Assembly: GCA_015233015.1 (NCBI GenBank)
Contig: JADFYO010000002.1
Location: forward strand, 1 to 64,000
Direction of reading: 5' to 3'
DNA length: 64,000 bases
Source of the DNA: Nitrospirota bacterium
GTDB taxonomy: Bacteria; Nitrospirota; Thermodesulfovibrionia; Thermodesulfovibrionales; Magnetobacteriaceae
Shown: positions 35,949-44,603 of the stretch, in pieces
Position numbering within the stretch: position 1 is the stretch's first letter
Layout of the letters: every line of letters begins with the position of its first letter
Made by a program: the position numbers and the translations under genes
The notes under the pieces: model-generated
Database searches by the model: none
The model's input: the letters and a program-made list of their open reading frames with translations, nothing else
Told to the model about the DNA's origin: nothing

Positions 35949-35991
35949 ATGATATGTATCATATCTTACTATCAATTTATAATGTTATAAT
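35949..35991 (+). promoter_or_regulatory. cooS promoter with CRP/FNR-like site
   Basis: An extended -10 (TG-T-TATAAT, 35983-35991) predicts a start near 35998. The palindrome ATGATATGTATCAT (35949-35962) contains TGAT-N4-ATCA, the CRP/FNR half-site arrangement, centred about -42, which is the class II activator position. A CooA, FNR or related CRP-family protein could act here; no such gene is in the window. Confidence 0.6.
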
Positions 35992-36033
35992 TGATTGTTA
36001 ATAAATTACAACGTGTGAAAATCTGGAGGGAAA

Positions 36034-37908
36034 ATGGAAAATGTAAGTCTTCACGGAAGCATAAACGAACTTCATGGGAAAGTTAAGAAAGACGGCATGT
36101 CAAGTATGCTGGAGCGTTTCGATGCTCAGGAGAAAACTCGCTGCACTTACTGCACTAAGGGTGTAAGCTGCCAATTGTGCAGCCAGGGACCATGCAGGAT
36201 AACAAAATATGCCGACAGAGGTGTGTGCGGCATAGACGCAAACGGCATGGTGATGAGAAATTTGGTGCATATAAATATTTTTGGCACCGCCGCGTATTCA
36301 TATCACGCAAAAACAGCTTTTAAGACCTTAAAGGCTGTGGGCGAGGGGAAGGCTTCTTTTGAGATAAAAAATGAAGAGATGCTCAATAGTGTTGCCGTTA
36401 CGCTTGGAGTAGGAAAACAGAAGAGCGTAAAGGAAACTGCCCTGAAGGTAGCCGAATTTTTCATGAATGAATTTCATCGTGACTCTGACGAGGAATCAAA
36501 GCTCGTTGAGATATTTGCGCCTGAGTCGCGTAAAAAAATCTGGAGGGATATGGGGATTTTCCCGGGCGGTCCACTTCATGAAATCATGGACACGGAAACC
36601 AGGTGCATGACCAACATTGACTCTGACTATGTATCTTTAGCGAAAATGGCCTTGAGAATGGGTATCTCCATGGCTTACTGTTCCCAGATTCCACTCGAGA
36701 TTGTCCAGGACATCCTTTTTGGTACCCCTACGCCTCATGAGACTTTTGTAGATGTCGGCATTATAGACAAAGACTATGTAAACATTCTTCCAAACGGCCA
36801 TGAGCCATTTGTCGGGGCAGCTATCATAAAGCTTGCCCATCGTGACGATGTTCAAAAACTTGCCCGTGACAAGGGCGCTAAGGGTATCAGGGTTGTGGGT
36901 TCTATCGAGACCGGACAGGAGTTGATTCAGAGATTTCCAACTGATGATGTTTTTGTAGGACTTACCGGCAACTGGATAAACCAGGAATATGTAATGGCAA
37001 CCGGCGCTATAGACCTTTTTGCGGTTGACATGAACTGTTCTGTGCCGACTTTAGGCCTTTACGCGGACAAATATAACTCAACCGTAGCAAGCGTATCAAA
37101 GCTTGTCAGAATACCGGGCGTAAACATTAACTTTGATTACACCGCTGAAAAAGTAGAGGAAATCGCTGGGAAGCTGATAACCATAGCAATAGATAACTTT
37201 GAAAAAAGGAAGGGTAAAGAAACACTTATTCCTCAGAAAAAACAAAGCGCAATAGTAGGGTTTTCAACCGAATCCGTGCTTAGAGCACTGGGTGGAACCC
37301 TGACCCCGCTTCTCGACGCGGTAAAGGCGGGTTCTATAAAAGGCATAACTGCCCTGGTCAGCTGCTCAACCCTGGCAAACGGACCGCAGGACGCCCTGAC
37401 CGTAGCAGTTGCTAAAGAGCTGATAAAGAGAGACATCCTTGTACTCAGCGCAGGTTGTGGAAATGCGGCCTTGCAGGTGGCAGGACTGCAAAGCCTCGAT
37501 GCCATAGCGTTAGCAGGCCCTGGACTTCAGGGCGTATGCAAGGCGCTGGGAGTTCCGCCGGCACTGAGTTTTGGCACTTGTACCGATACGGGAAGACTTG
37601 CTAATCTGGTAACAGCCGTTGCCGGGGCGCTTGGCGTTGACGTGTCACAGCTGCCTGTAGCCGTAACAGCTCCTGAATTCATGGAACAAAAAGCGACGAT
37701 TGACGCCATGTTTGCCGTAGCTTTTGGTCTCTATACACATGTTTCGCCGGTACCTGCCGTAACGGGAGCACCGGATGTAGTTAAACTCCTGACTGAAGAC
37801 ATCGAGAATCTCACCGGAGGGAAAATTGCCGTTGGCGATGACCCTGTTCAAATTGTAAACGGCATCGAAGACCACATTATGAAAAAGAGAAAGGCCCTGG
37901 GCATATAA
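36034..37908 (+). CDS. cooS: CooS-type CO dehydrogenase catalytic subunit, divergent
   Basis: 624 aa, full length. Homologue of Ni-Fe CO dehydrogenases. B/D-cluster cysteines: Cys37, Cys40, Cys46, Cys49, Cys54, Cys65 (CTYCTKGVSCQLCSQGPCRI region). C-cluster ligands by alignment from memory: His256 (NGHEPF), Cys335 (DMNCSVP), Cys444 (VSCSTL), Cys475 (AGCGN), Cys516 (FGTCTD), and the proton-shuttle Lys553 (EQKATI). The ligand that should be Cys in VGICCTGNE is replaced: here VGSIETGQE, so no Cys there. Activity may be altered or absent. No cooC, cooF, hydrogenase or acetyl-CoA synthase gene lies nearby. Own promoter; a GGAGGG ribosome site precedes the ATG. Confidence 0.9.
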   Translation: MENVSLHGSINELHGKVKKDGMSSMLERFDAQEKTRCTYCTKGVSCQLCSQGPCRITKYADRGVCGIDANGMVMRNLVHINIFGTAAYSYHAKTAFKTLKAVGEGKASFEIKNEEMLNSVAVTLGVGKQKSVKETALKVAEFFMNEFHRDSDEESKLVEIFAPESRKKIWRDMGIFPGGPLHEIMDTETRCMTNIDSDYVSLAKMALRMGISMAYCSQIPLEIVQDILFGTPTPHETFVDVGIIDKDYVNILPNGHEPFVGAAIIKLAHRDDVQKLARDKGAKGIRVVGSIETGQELIQRFPTDDVFVGLTGNWINQEYVMATGAIDLFAVDMNCSVPTLGLYADKYNSTVASVSKLVRIPGVNINFDYTAEKVEEIAGKLITIAIDNFEKRKGKETLIPQKKQSAIVGFSTESVLRALGGTLTPLLDAVKAGSIKGITALVSCSTLANGPQDALTVAVAKELIKRDILVLSAGCGNAALQVAGLQSLDAIALAGPGLQGVCKALGVPPALSFGTCTDTGRLANLVTAVAGALGVDVSQLPVAVTAPEFMEQKATIDAMFAVAFGLYTHVSPVPAVTGAPDVVKLLTEDIENLTGGKIAVGDDPVQIVNGIEDHIMKKRKALGI

Positions 37909-37950
37909 TACAGGGCAGAAGCTTTTTAAATCGAAGAGGTGGAGTGACTA

Positions 37951-37977
37951 TGAGGGGGAGAGACTATCTTCCCCTCT
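37951..37977 (+). terminator. Possible hairpin after cooS
   Basis: GAGGGGGAGAGACTATCTTC then CCCTCTC can fold into a GGGGA/TCCCC stem about 45 nt past the cooS stop. A second G/C stem (GGGGCAGCCCCC) follows at about 37981-37992. No U-run, so termination is uncertain. Confidence 0.35.
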
Positions 37978-38004
37978 CTTTGGGGCAGCCCCCAACACTC
38001 CAGA

Positions 38005-38646
38005 CTAAAGGGGTTGGCGTGTCTTCATCAATTTAACTAACACGGCTTTTGTGAATTTACCATCTTTGCCGAAATCGAAGGCAATTCGGGCGTATCCGGC
38101 TGCATCGCATTCGTTGCAGCCGTCTTTAAGGATAAAGAGAAACAAATACCTAAGCGTGTCCGCCTCAACTGTCTGGACTTTTTCAAACTCGACCCCGGTC
38201 ATAGAAAGAGCTATCCTGGGGTTTACATTTACAAACCTGGAGTATTTCGGGTCGTCTTTGATATTGATTATGGCAATGGCCGTCTTCTCTACAGGGATTG
38301 CCGCGGGGGTGCCGTTTACCAGGACATGTTCGACCGTGCCGTTGTCAGTTCCGTCGGCGGGTGGATATGATACGGTTATGAGGTCAACGATGCCCAGCTC
38401 AGAAAAAGATGTAACCACTGCCTTTCCGCCATCGAGTTCAACGGTGGTATTGACGTCGCCCGGGCCGATTTTCTTTACTTCGGAAACAGGAGCGGGAGCA
38501 GGGGCGGCAACGGGGTCAGGGAACTCCTCAGCCGCAGAAACACGGACAAAGATTGCCGCGGCACATAAAAACATCGACAAAACAAACGATCCCGATAGAA
38601 ATCTCAACCGCTCTCTTCGTCCGGCACTCCGGTATAGACCATACAT
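38005..38646 (-). CDS. Exported protein of unknown function with a CxxC
   Basis: 213 aa. Signal peptide (LRFLSGSFVLSMFLCAAAIFV, cut near VSAAEE), then a Pro/Ala-rich linker (DPVAAPAPAPVSEVKK) and a globular part with beta-strand character. GCNEC (about residue 185) may bind a metal or form a disulfide. I recognise no family. Proline-rich linkers after a signal peptide suggest a periplasmic protein that spans some distance or binds the wall. Convergent with cooS and downstream of the GT2 gene on the same strand. Confidence 0.75.
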   Translation of the reverse strand: MYGLYRSAGRRERLRFLSGSFVLSMFLCAAAIFVRVSAAEEFPDPVAAPAPAPVSEVKKIGPGDVNTTVELDGGKAVVTSFSELGIVDLITVSYPPADGTDNGTVEHVLVNGTPAAIPVEKTAIAIINIKDDPKYSRFVNVNPRIALSMTGVEFEKVQTVEADTLRYLFLFILKDGCNECDAAGYARIAFDFGKDGKFTKAVLVKLMKTRQPL

Positions 38647-38693
38647 TTCCGACCTCCCGATGATTTAATGTACCGTTACATTTAACACTGTCA

Positions 38694-39632
38694 TCATTCG
38701 TCAAAATTAATCTGGTCTTTAACAATATACAAAGGTCTTCTGGTAACCTCAGAGTGGATATTGCCTATGTATAAGGCTATGAACCCAAGGCATATCAGCA
38801 CTATTCCGATAAGAAACGTATTACTGACAAGCACTATCGTAATAGGATAAAAATATCGCGGGTTATAGAAAATAGATGTAATCAACATTATGAACAATAA
38901 CGCCGCGCTTGATAATGTAATAATAATGCCGAGATACCCTGCAATTTTAAGAGGAAATAAGGAAAATGCGGTTATGCTGTTTATTGCCAGATTAAGTAAT
39001 TTTCTATATGTAAACGATGTTTTCCCTTCTGCTCTTTCCACTGCACTGAATTCCACATAATCTCTTTCCAATCCAATCCAATCGATAACTCCCCTATAGA
39101 TTCTGTTCTTCTCCTGTATGGAAGAAAAGATATCTGCAACCTTTCTGTCTATTAATCTGAAATCGGTACTGCTGGATATGGATTCCACATTTGAAATCTT
39201 ACTCATGAGTTTATAGTACATCCAGGAACCCAACCTTCTGAACATCGGCTGCTTTTCGATGCTCTTTCGAATTGCTACAACCACGTTTTTCCCATGGTTC
39301 CACTTTTCAATCATCAGAGGAATAAGCTCGTGGGGATGCTGCAAGTCGGCGTCCATGGTTATAACCGCGTCACCTGAGGCCGCCACTACCCCTGCACTTA
39401 AGGCTATCTCTTTACCAAAATTCCTTGAGAAGTTTATCACCTTAACCTTCTTATCGGTTGCGGCCAATTTCTTTAACTCATCATATGATCCGTCAGTACT
39501 CCCGTCATTAACAAAGATATACTCCCACCTGTAATCCTCAAGTTTTTCCCTGATGTTTTCAAGATTGCCATACATTACGGCTATATTTTTCTCTTCACAG
39601 TACATGGGAATCACTATGGATATTAGTTTCAT
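38694..39632 (-). CDS. Family 2 glycosyltransferase, GtrB/DPM1-like
   Basis: 312 aa. Cytosolic GT-A domain (ISIVIPMYCEEKNIAVMYGN, FVNDGSTDGSYDEL, DxD in TMDADLQHPHELIP, and WIGLERDYV), then two C-terminal membrane helices (about 230-260 and 265-300). The family transfers sugar from a nucleotide donor to undecaprenyl or dolichyl phosphate, making lipid-linked donors for membrane GTs such as the GT39 protein at 7330. The GXGX and second-helix pattern is that of GtrB/ArnC-like proteins. Confidence 0.9.
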   Translation of the reverse strand: MKLISIVIPMYCEEKNIAVMYGNLENIREKLEDYRWEYIFVNDGSTDGSYDELKKLAATDKKVKVINFSRNFGKEIALSAGVVAASGDAVITMDADLQHPHELIPLMIEKWNHGKNVVVAIRKSIEKQPMFRRLGSWMYYKLMSKISNVESISSSTDFRLIDRKVADIFSSIQEKNRIYRGVIDWIGLERDYVEFSAVERAEGKTSFTYRKLLNLAINSITAFSLFPLKIAGYLGIIITLSSAALLFIMLITSIFYNPRYFYPITIVLVSNTFLIGIVLICLGFIALYIGNIHSEVTRRPLYIVKDQINFDE

Positions 39633-39792
39633 AAGGTTTCGCTGCTCTCATCGTTCATAAGTCTGTTAAAGTAAAAGTCTGAGTCTTTCAATAACTGTAC
39701 CTTCCTCCCTTACTTTACTTACATATCCCACGCAGGAACTGTAAGCCAAACGGCATCCTTTATGCTCAATTCAAAAATCCTGCCTGAACTCT

Positions 39793-40311
39793 CTAAACAG
39801 CTTCTACGTCGGAAGCATCTATTTCAACAGACACTCCCTGCTGTAACATATCGATCAAAACGACCAGTTTGTGCAGGCCTTTCTTTTTAATAAGTAGCCC
39901 GTCAACTCCGGCAAAAGGCCCCTTCTTTACCCTTACCTGATGTCCTTCCCTTAGAAATGGATAAGGGTTCACGGGTTCATTGCTTTCTATTATTTTCATC
40001 AGAGAAGCTATCTGCTCATCAGGTACGGAGCAGTATCTGCCGCTATTGGTACCAACAAAGCATACAACTCCCTGTGTTTGCAACACAACGCGTTTATCTT
40101 CAGAACTGGATAGTGTACGTACAAACAAATAATTCGGGAAGAGAGGAAATTCAACCAGTTTTTTCCTGTCCTTCCACTTGCTTAACCTTTGTACAGAGGG
40201 CAGAAAAGCCTCTTTTTGAGCTTTCAGCAGCCTTTCCAGAACCTTGAACTCGTGCCTGGGCCTGACATAAATGCAATACCATAAGAGATCTACTCCACTT
40301 GAGGCGTACAC
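39793..40311 (-). CDS. NusG paralogue, RfaH/UpxY-like antiterminator
   Basis: 172 aa. NGN domain (WYCIYVRPRHEFKVLERLLKA, FPLFPNYLFVR, VVCFVGTNSGRYCSVPDEQI) and a C-terminal KOW domain (LREGHQVRVKKGPFAGVDGLL). It is not the housekeeping NusG: it is shorter at the N-terminus and lies alone at the head of a glycan region, as UpxY/RfaH/LoaP-type factors do. These let RNA polymerase read through long polysaccharide operons. It has a strong promoter and likely acts on the minus-strand genes below (GT2 and beyond). Confidence 0.88.
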   Translation of the reverse strand: MYASSGVDLLWYCIYVRPRHEFKVLERLLKAQKEAFLPSVQRLSKWKDRKKLVEFPLFPNYLFVRTLSSSEDKRVVLQTQGVVCFVGTNSGRYCSVPDEQIASLMKIIESNEPVNPYPFLREGHQVRVKKGPFAGVDGLLIKKKGLHKLVVLIDMLQQGVSVEIDASDVEAV

Positions 40312-40380
40312 ACCATCTCTCCGGTATTGTTAATCAAGACATTGCCTTTAGAGAAAACCGTCTCAAGCATCATGACAGTT

Positions 40381-40410
40381 ATTATACATGGCGCGGAAAT
40401 GATATGTCAA
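40381..40410 (-). promoter_or_regulatory. Strong sigma-70-type promoter of the NusG paralogue
   Basis: On the minus strand: TTGACA (40410-40405), 18-bp spacer, TATAAT (40386-40381). Both boxes are exact consensus. Leader of about 60 nt before the ATG at 40311. Confidence 0.85.
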
Positions 40411-40576
40411 GCCGGTCAACGACCCCGTTTTTTAGCCCTGGACAAAGTGTGTCACTTTATCTGATAAATACCTTATGAAGGGCTGTAATCCCTCTCTGTG
40501 GTCAATGCCACTTGTTAAAACGCCGGAGCTGTTACGCCGTTGGACAGAAATAGGCGATTTATGTTAAAATTATCCC

Positions 40577-40891
40577 ATGAAAACAGCTGATCCGATCCTT
40601 ACTCAGTTTCGTGCGGCACTTGTAGGGATTTACGGTGACCGCCTCGACCGCGTGGTGTTGTTCGGCTCGCGTGCGCGCGGCGATGAGCGCGAAGACTCTG
40701 ATTATGACGTTGCCGTATTTTTGAAATCGCTTTCGGACAGGTGGGCTGAACTGGATAGGTTGGCAGAGCTTCGTGTCAGTTTCATTGATGATACAGGGGC
40801 TTTCTTTGATGTTAAACCCTATTCAGCCGCGGCTTATCAGGAACGCTCACCGCTCATGCACGAGATCAGAGAGGAAGGGCTTGACCTGTGA
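40577..40891 (+). CDS. MNT-domain nucleotidyltransferase antitoxin
   Basis: 104 aa. Minimal nucleotidyltransferase: VVLFGSRARGDEREDSDYDV with GS at 30-31 and catalytic Asp42 and Asp44, then a third carboxylate in FFDVKPYS. In HEPN/MNT toxin-antitoxin pairs this protein AMPylates and silences the HEPN RNase. It overlaps the HEPN gene by 4 nt (GTGA). Start ATG 40577; the -10-like TAAAAT is about 15 nt before it. Confidence 0.9.
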   Translation: MKTADPILTQFRAALVGIYGDRLDRVVLFGSRARGDEREDSDYDVAVFLKSLSDRWAELDRLAELRVSFIDDTGAFFDVKPYSAAAYQERSPLMHEIREEGLDL

Positions 40892-41274
40892 CACCGGAGG
40901 CTGCGAGTTTTCTCGAAAAGGCACGACAGCTTCTTGCACATGCCGATACCATGCTCGGCGTCGGCCTTAAAGATGACGCCGGGCGTACCGCCTATCTTGC
41001 CGGATTCCATGCGGCACAAGCCCTTATCTTCGAGCGTATGGGAAAGACATTCAAAACCCATAAAGGGGTTCAAATGGAGTTTTTGCGTTTGACCAGGGAT
41101 GATCCCCGCATTACAGCCGATCTTCGGATTTTTTTGTCTCAGGCATACAACCTCAAGGCCATTGCCGATTACGAGACCGGTACAGGTTCCGGGGTTTCTT
41201 TGGAACGGGCAGCCGCCGCCGTTGAAACAGGTAAGCAGTTTGTGGCTCACATTGCCGGTTCGATAACAGCTTGA
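40888..41274 (+). CDS. HEPN-domain toxin
   Basis: 128 aa, all-helical. RTAYLAGFHAAQALIFERMG is the HEPN core helix with the Arg and His of the RNase site; KTHKGVQMEF follows as in other members. It starts with GTG at 40888 overlapping the MNT stop. Expected role: RNA cleavage that slows growth or limits phage when the partner is lost. Confidence 0.88.
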   Translation: MTPEAASFLEKARQLLAHADTMLGVGLKDDAGRTAYLAGFHAAQALIFERMGKTFKTHKGVQMEFLRLTRDDPRITADLRIFLSQAYNLKAIADYETGTGSGVSLERAAAAVETGKQFVAHIAGSITA

Positions 41275-41280
41275 ATTGTC

Positions 41281-41859
41281 ATGGCAACCCCATCGAATCA
41301 AAATCCTTTGGAACTTACAGAGGGACAAGTGAAAGAGCTTTTAAGGCTCTGGCGCTTTTATCAGAAAGAAGCACATCGTTGCACAGAGAATAAGGCGTAT
41401 CTGGCTGGTTGCATTATGGCCGGTTCTGTAATGGAGACCCAGCTTATCTTGATGGTGGATATGTATCCTGACGAGGCTGCCGCGACCAATAAACTTCCAA
41501 CTCGCAAAAAAGTAGTAGAGCCGCTTCTCAAATGGAAATTGGCGGAACTGCTTCCAGTAGCAAAAGCCGCTGGCTGGCTTCCATCAGGGTTGAATTTGTC
41601 TGACGAGTGGTGCAATCTCAAAGCAAAAGTAGGCGATTATGCAGAGGTTACGCGGCAGTTGCGTAATCTCTTACACCCTTCCCGCTATTTGGAGGATCAC
41701 TACAGGAAGCGAGTTACCGCAAAGCATGCCCATATGGTTTTTGATACAATGGACGCTGTAAACGATTTTTTACTTGCAACGCTTAATAAATCACTTTTGA
41801 AGTCCTACGAACAAGAGCAGTTGAACAAGACCAACACTGGACAAGATGATAATGACTAA
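41281..41859 (+). CDS. Helical protein, HEPN/DUF4145-like, third gene of the MNT-HEPN locus
   Basis: 192 aa, all-helical, no membrane segment. RQLRNLLHPSRYLED (Arg and His six apart) resembles the R-x4-6-H region of DUF4145/HEPN-like proteins. It starts 6 nt after the HEPN stop, so it is almost certainly part of the operon. Asp/Asn-rich tail (KTNTGQDDND). A defence-accessory role is inference from position. Function unknown. Confidence 0.7.
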   Translation: MATPSNQNPLELTEGQVKELLRLWRFYQKEAHRCTENKAYLAGCIMAGSVMETQLILMVDMYPDEAAATNKLPTRKKVVEPLLKWKLAELLPVAKAAGWLPSGLNLSDEWCNLKAKVGDYAEVTRQLRNLLHPSRYLEDHYRKRVTAKHAHMVFDTMDAVNDFLLATLNKSLLKSYEQEQLNKTNTGQDDND

Positions 41860-41884
41860 AAATACATAACAAGGTTTTTCTTAG

Positions 41885-43018
41885 CTAACCCCTCACGAGT
41901 TTTATCAACGCTGCCCCTGTCTTTACCGCCATCTGCCTGACGCTGAAGTGTTCTTCAATCCTGTTGCGCGCCATGCTGCCCATTTCAGCCGTTTTTGCCG
42001 CCGGCCAGTTCAACATTATATTCCATGCCTCCGCCATTGCCGCCGGGTACTTCTTTGCGACTGCAATGCCGGTGCTTCCCACAATCAACCCCGAGTCCCC
42101 GACATCGGTAACAACACACGGCACGCGGCAGGCCATTGCCTCGCAGATTACATTGGACAGCCCCTCGCTTATCGACGCGGACGTTACTATGTCCATCGCA
42201 TTGTATGCCGCGACTATGTCCGCTACCCAGCCGGCCCAGATGACCTTGCCGTCAAGGCCGCCCTCTCTGGCCTCTGTTTTCAGTCCATCAGCGAATTCCC
42301 CCGCACCGGTTCCCACACATACGAATCTGACGTCGGGGCGCTTCAAGACCAGGATTGCTGCCGCCTCCAGAAAAGTCCGGTGGTCTTTTATCGGGTCGAG
42401 CCTGCCGAATATTCCAATTAGTTTCACGCCTTCGGGTACTTGCCACTGATGCCTTTGCGCCTCTTTCGCGCCCTCTACCGGCCTGAAGCGTCCAGCATCT
42501 ATTCCGTTATGAATTACTATCATGCGCCTGCCGCTGTAGCCGCATGAGATATGATGCCTCATGCCGGCCTCAGAATTGGCTATTATCAAATCAGGGATTC
42601 TTGAGAGCATTGCACCTATCTTAAACATAAAGCCCGATACCCAGTGATAGAGCGACAAGTCCATGTCCGACGACAACAGCCCCCATACCACCTTCGCCCC
42701 AACCGCCCTGCCAACCACGGCGGCGGTCTCGTTTGCTACCCCCATGAAACCATAAACTATGTCCGGCCTTATCCTGCTTGCCTCTCTCAATATGTGGACA
42801 ACCGGTACGAGGTCCCATCTGCCCTTCTGGCCGAAGGTTATGACACGTACGCCTTCGACACCTTCAAGCTCATCCCTAAACGCCCCGCCGTCGTAAAACG
42901 CCCCCACGGTTACTGAAAACTCATCCTTATCCAGTGCCTTTACCAGCTCTATCAGCTGCCTTTCAGCACCGCCTGTGTCAAGGGTCTGGATGAGAAAAAA
43001 TACCCTTATCTTTTCCAT
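41885..43018 (-). CDS. Family 4 glycosyltransferase
   Basis: 377 aa GT-B enzyme. N-terminal FFLIQTLDTGGAERQLIELV, donor domain IHNGIDAGRFRP, IFGRLDPIKDHRTFLEAA and the EX7E-type motif SISEGLSNVICEAMACRVPC. It is the last gene of a four-gene minus-strand operon with two sugar-nucleotide epimerase/dehydratases and a nucleotidyltransferase, so it probably uses the sugar they make. Overlaps the upstream gene by 13 nt. Confidence 0.9.
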   Translation of the reverse strand: MEKIRVFFLIQTLDTGGAERQLIELVKALDKDEFSVTVGAFYDGGAFRDELEGVEGVRVITFGQKGRWDLVPVVHILREASRIRPDIVYGFMGVANETAAVVGRAVGAKVVWGLLSSDMDLSLYHWVSGFMFKIGAMLSRIPDLIIANSEAGMRHHISCGYSGRRMIVIHNGIDAGRFRPVEGAKEAQRHQWQVPEGVKLIGIFGRLDPIKDHRTFLEAAAILVLKRPDVRFVCVGTGAGEFADGLKTEAREGGLDGKVIWAGWVADIVAAYNAMDIVTSASISEGLSNVICEAMACRVPCVVTDVGDSGLIVGSTGIAVAKKYPAAMAEAWNIMLNWPAAKTAEMGSMARNRIEEHFSVRQMAVKTGAALIKLVRG

Positions 43019-43893
43019 GGCGCACCGAAGTGAGAGACCGTCAGCCTTAGCCCTTCGTCTATATCATATTTCGGGTTCCAGCCGAATGTCTTTATTATCT
43101 TACCAGCATTTGCAACGCAATCTGGGATCTCGTTTTTCCTCCGTTGTCCTTCAGATATTATTTTTTTATCAGTTGACGCGATGGCCTGAAGTTTATTTAT
43201 TATCTCTTCGACAGAGTAACTTCTCCCCAAGCCTATATTAAATATCTCCGGACTGGTACAGTTATAATCTAAAATGGCATACACATACGCCTCTGTCACG
43301 TCGTCTATGTAAATATAGTCGCGCCGTGGCAACAGGTCTTTCACTACGATTGTATCTGAGTCCGAGAGGCATTGCCTTATTAACGAAGGAATGAGAAAGT
43401 TCCTTCCCTGACCGGGGCCATAGATATTAAACGGCCTGAAGATAACCGGCACTATGCCGTAGTCCTCGTAGTACCCTTTACAGAGAGCCTCGCCGATGAG
43501 TTTACTCCGTCCATAGGGGTTTTGTATGCCGGTAGTGTGATTTTCGTCAATAGGCAGCCGCTCCGGCCTTCCATAGACGTAGGAACTTGCGTAAACTATT
43601 TTCTTTATCGAATTCACGCGGCAATACTCAAGCACGTTTAACGTGCCGCCTATGTTTTCGCGATACACGGGCGCGGGGTTTTCAAAGGCGTCGGGGACGA
43701 ATGTCCTTGCCGCGAGGTGTAGGACGGCGTCAACCTTTCTAATGCTCGCAAATGATTTAAAATCCGCCGCGTCTTTGCCCTTTGTTATGTCAAACTCCTC
43801 GACGGCCACGCCCTTGTCTCTGAGTTTTTTTACGAGATGCCGCCCAATAAAACCATCGCTTCCGGTTACCAGTACGCTTGTTATGCCTTCCAT
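43006..43893 (-). CDS. NAD-dependent epimerase/dehydratase (extended SDR)
   Basis: 295 aa. Rossmann motif VTGSDGFIGRHLVKKL, catalytic Tyr/Lys in NPYGRSKLIGE, Ser/Thr in YASSYVYG, and the substrate-binding NIYGPGQGRNFLIP. Acts on a nucleotide-linked hexose (4-epimerase or 4-reductase); the exact substrate cannot be told. It overlaps both neighbours (13 nt each), so the operon is tightly coupled. Confidence 0.88.
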   Translation of the reverse strand: MEGITSVLVTGSDGFIGRHLVKKLRDKGVAVEEFDITKGKDAADFKSFASIRKVDAVLHLAARTFVPDAFENPAPVYRENIGGTLNVLEYCRVNSIKKIVYASSYVYGRPERLPIDENHTTGIQNPYGRSKLIGEALCKGYYEDYGIVPVIFRPFNIYGPGQGRNFLIPSLIRQCLSDSDTIVVKDLLPRRDYIYIDDVTEAYVYAILDYNCTSPEIFNIGLGRSYSVEEIINKLQAIASTDKKIISEGQRRKNEIPDCVANAGKIIKTFGWNPKYDIDEGLRLTVSHFGAPWKR

Positions 43894-44603
43894 TGGTTTA
43901 TCAGCTCGACTGCCTTTTCGTAGTCTGTGATGCGGCCTATGTCAAGCCATCGCTCCCCAATATCATAGACGAAGATACGGCCATCTGCCTTTTTCAGCAA
44001 GTCTATCAATGCCGGCATGTCAAGAGGTTGGCCTTCCGGTATATGTCTGAACACTGACTGGCTTAATATATATATCCCCGCGTTTATAAAAAACCCGTAT
44101 GAGGGTTTTTCTGTTATTGAGTCTAACCGGCCATCGCCGTCTTTATCGATAACGGCATAGGGTATAGTGAATTGATAACTCTTTATGCCGATAGTGATGT
44201 CAGCCTCTGTTTCTACGTGGCGCTGGTACATGTTATCGAGCGGGACATTCATTATCAAATCGCCGTTTACGACACAAAACGGCTCTGTAAGCCGCTCTCT
44301 GATTAGACCAAGTGAGCCGGCCGTGCCCATTTTTTGTGGCTCTTTAAAAAGATGCACCGTTACGCCGTCTGCCTTGCGACTCTCTATCCATCCCTCAAAT
44401 TCCTTTGACTTGTAATTAACCGAGACATAGACATCGCCGAAGCCGGAGGTTTTAAGGCAATCGATAATGTGGTCTAAGACAGTAGTATCTCCAACGGGCA
44501 AGAGGGGTTTGGGCAGAATGAATGTGTATGGCCTTAGCCGCACACCCTCCCCACCCGCCATTATTACGGCCTTTTTTCGAGGGGCAGTGGAGGGATTAGA
44601 CAT
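43881..44603 (-). CDS. Sugar-1-phosphate nucleotidyltransferase
   Basis: 240 aa. Nucleotidyltransferase signature AGGEGVRLRPYTFILPKPLL, Asp in CVVNGDLIM, and Gly-rich GFFINAGIYIL. Makes an NDP-sugar from NTP and sugar-1-phosphate. Given its place next to a LegB-like dehydratase, a GDP- or UDP-HexNAc product is plausible, since the PtmE-type enzyme of the GDP-legionaminate pathway has this fold. That link is inference. Overlaps the dehydratase gene by 8 nt. Confidence 0.88.
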   Translation of the reverse strand: MSNPSTAPRKKAVIMAGGEGVRLRPYTFILPKPLLPVGDTTVLDHIIDCLKTSGFGDVYVSVNYKSKEFEGWIESRKADGVTVHLFKEPQKMGTAGSLGLIRERLTEPFCVVNGDLIMNVPLDNMYQRHVETEADITIGIKSYQFTIPYAVIDKDGDGRLDSITEKPSYGFFINAGIYILSQSVFRHIPEGQPLDMPALIDLLKKADGRIFVYDIGERWLDIGRITDYEKAVELINQWKA

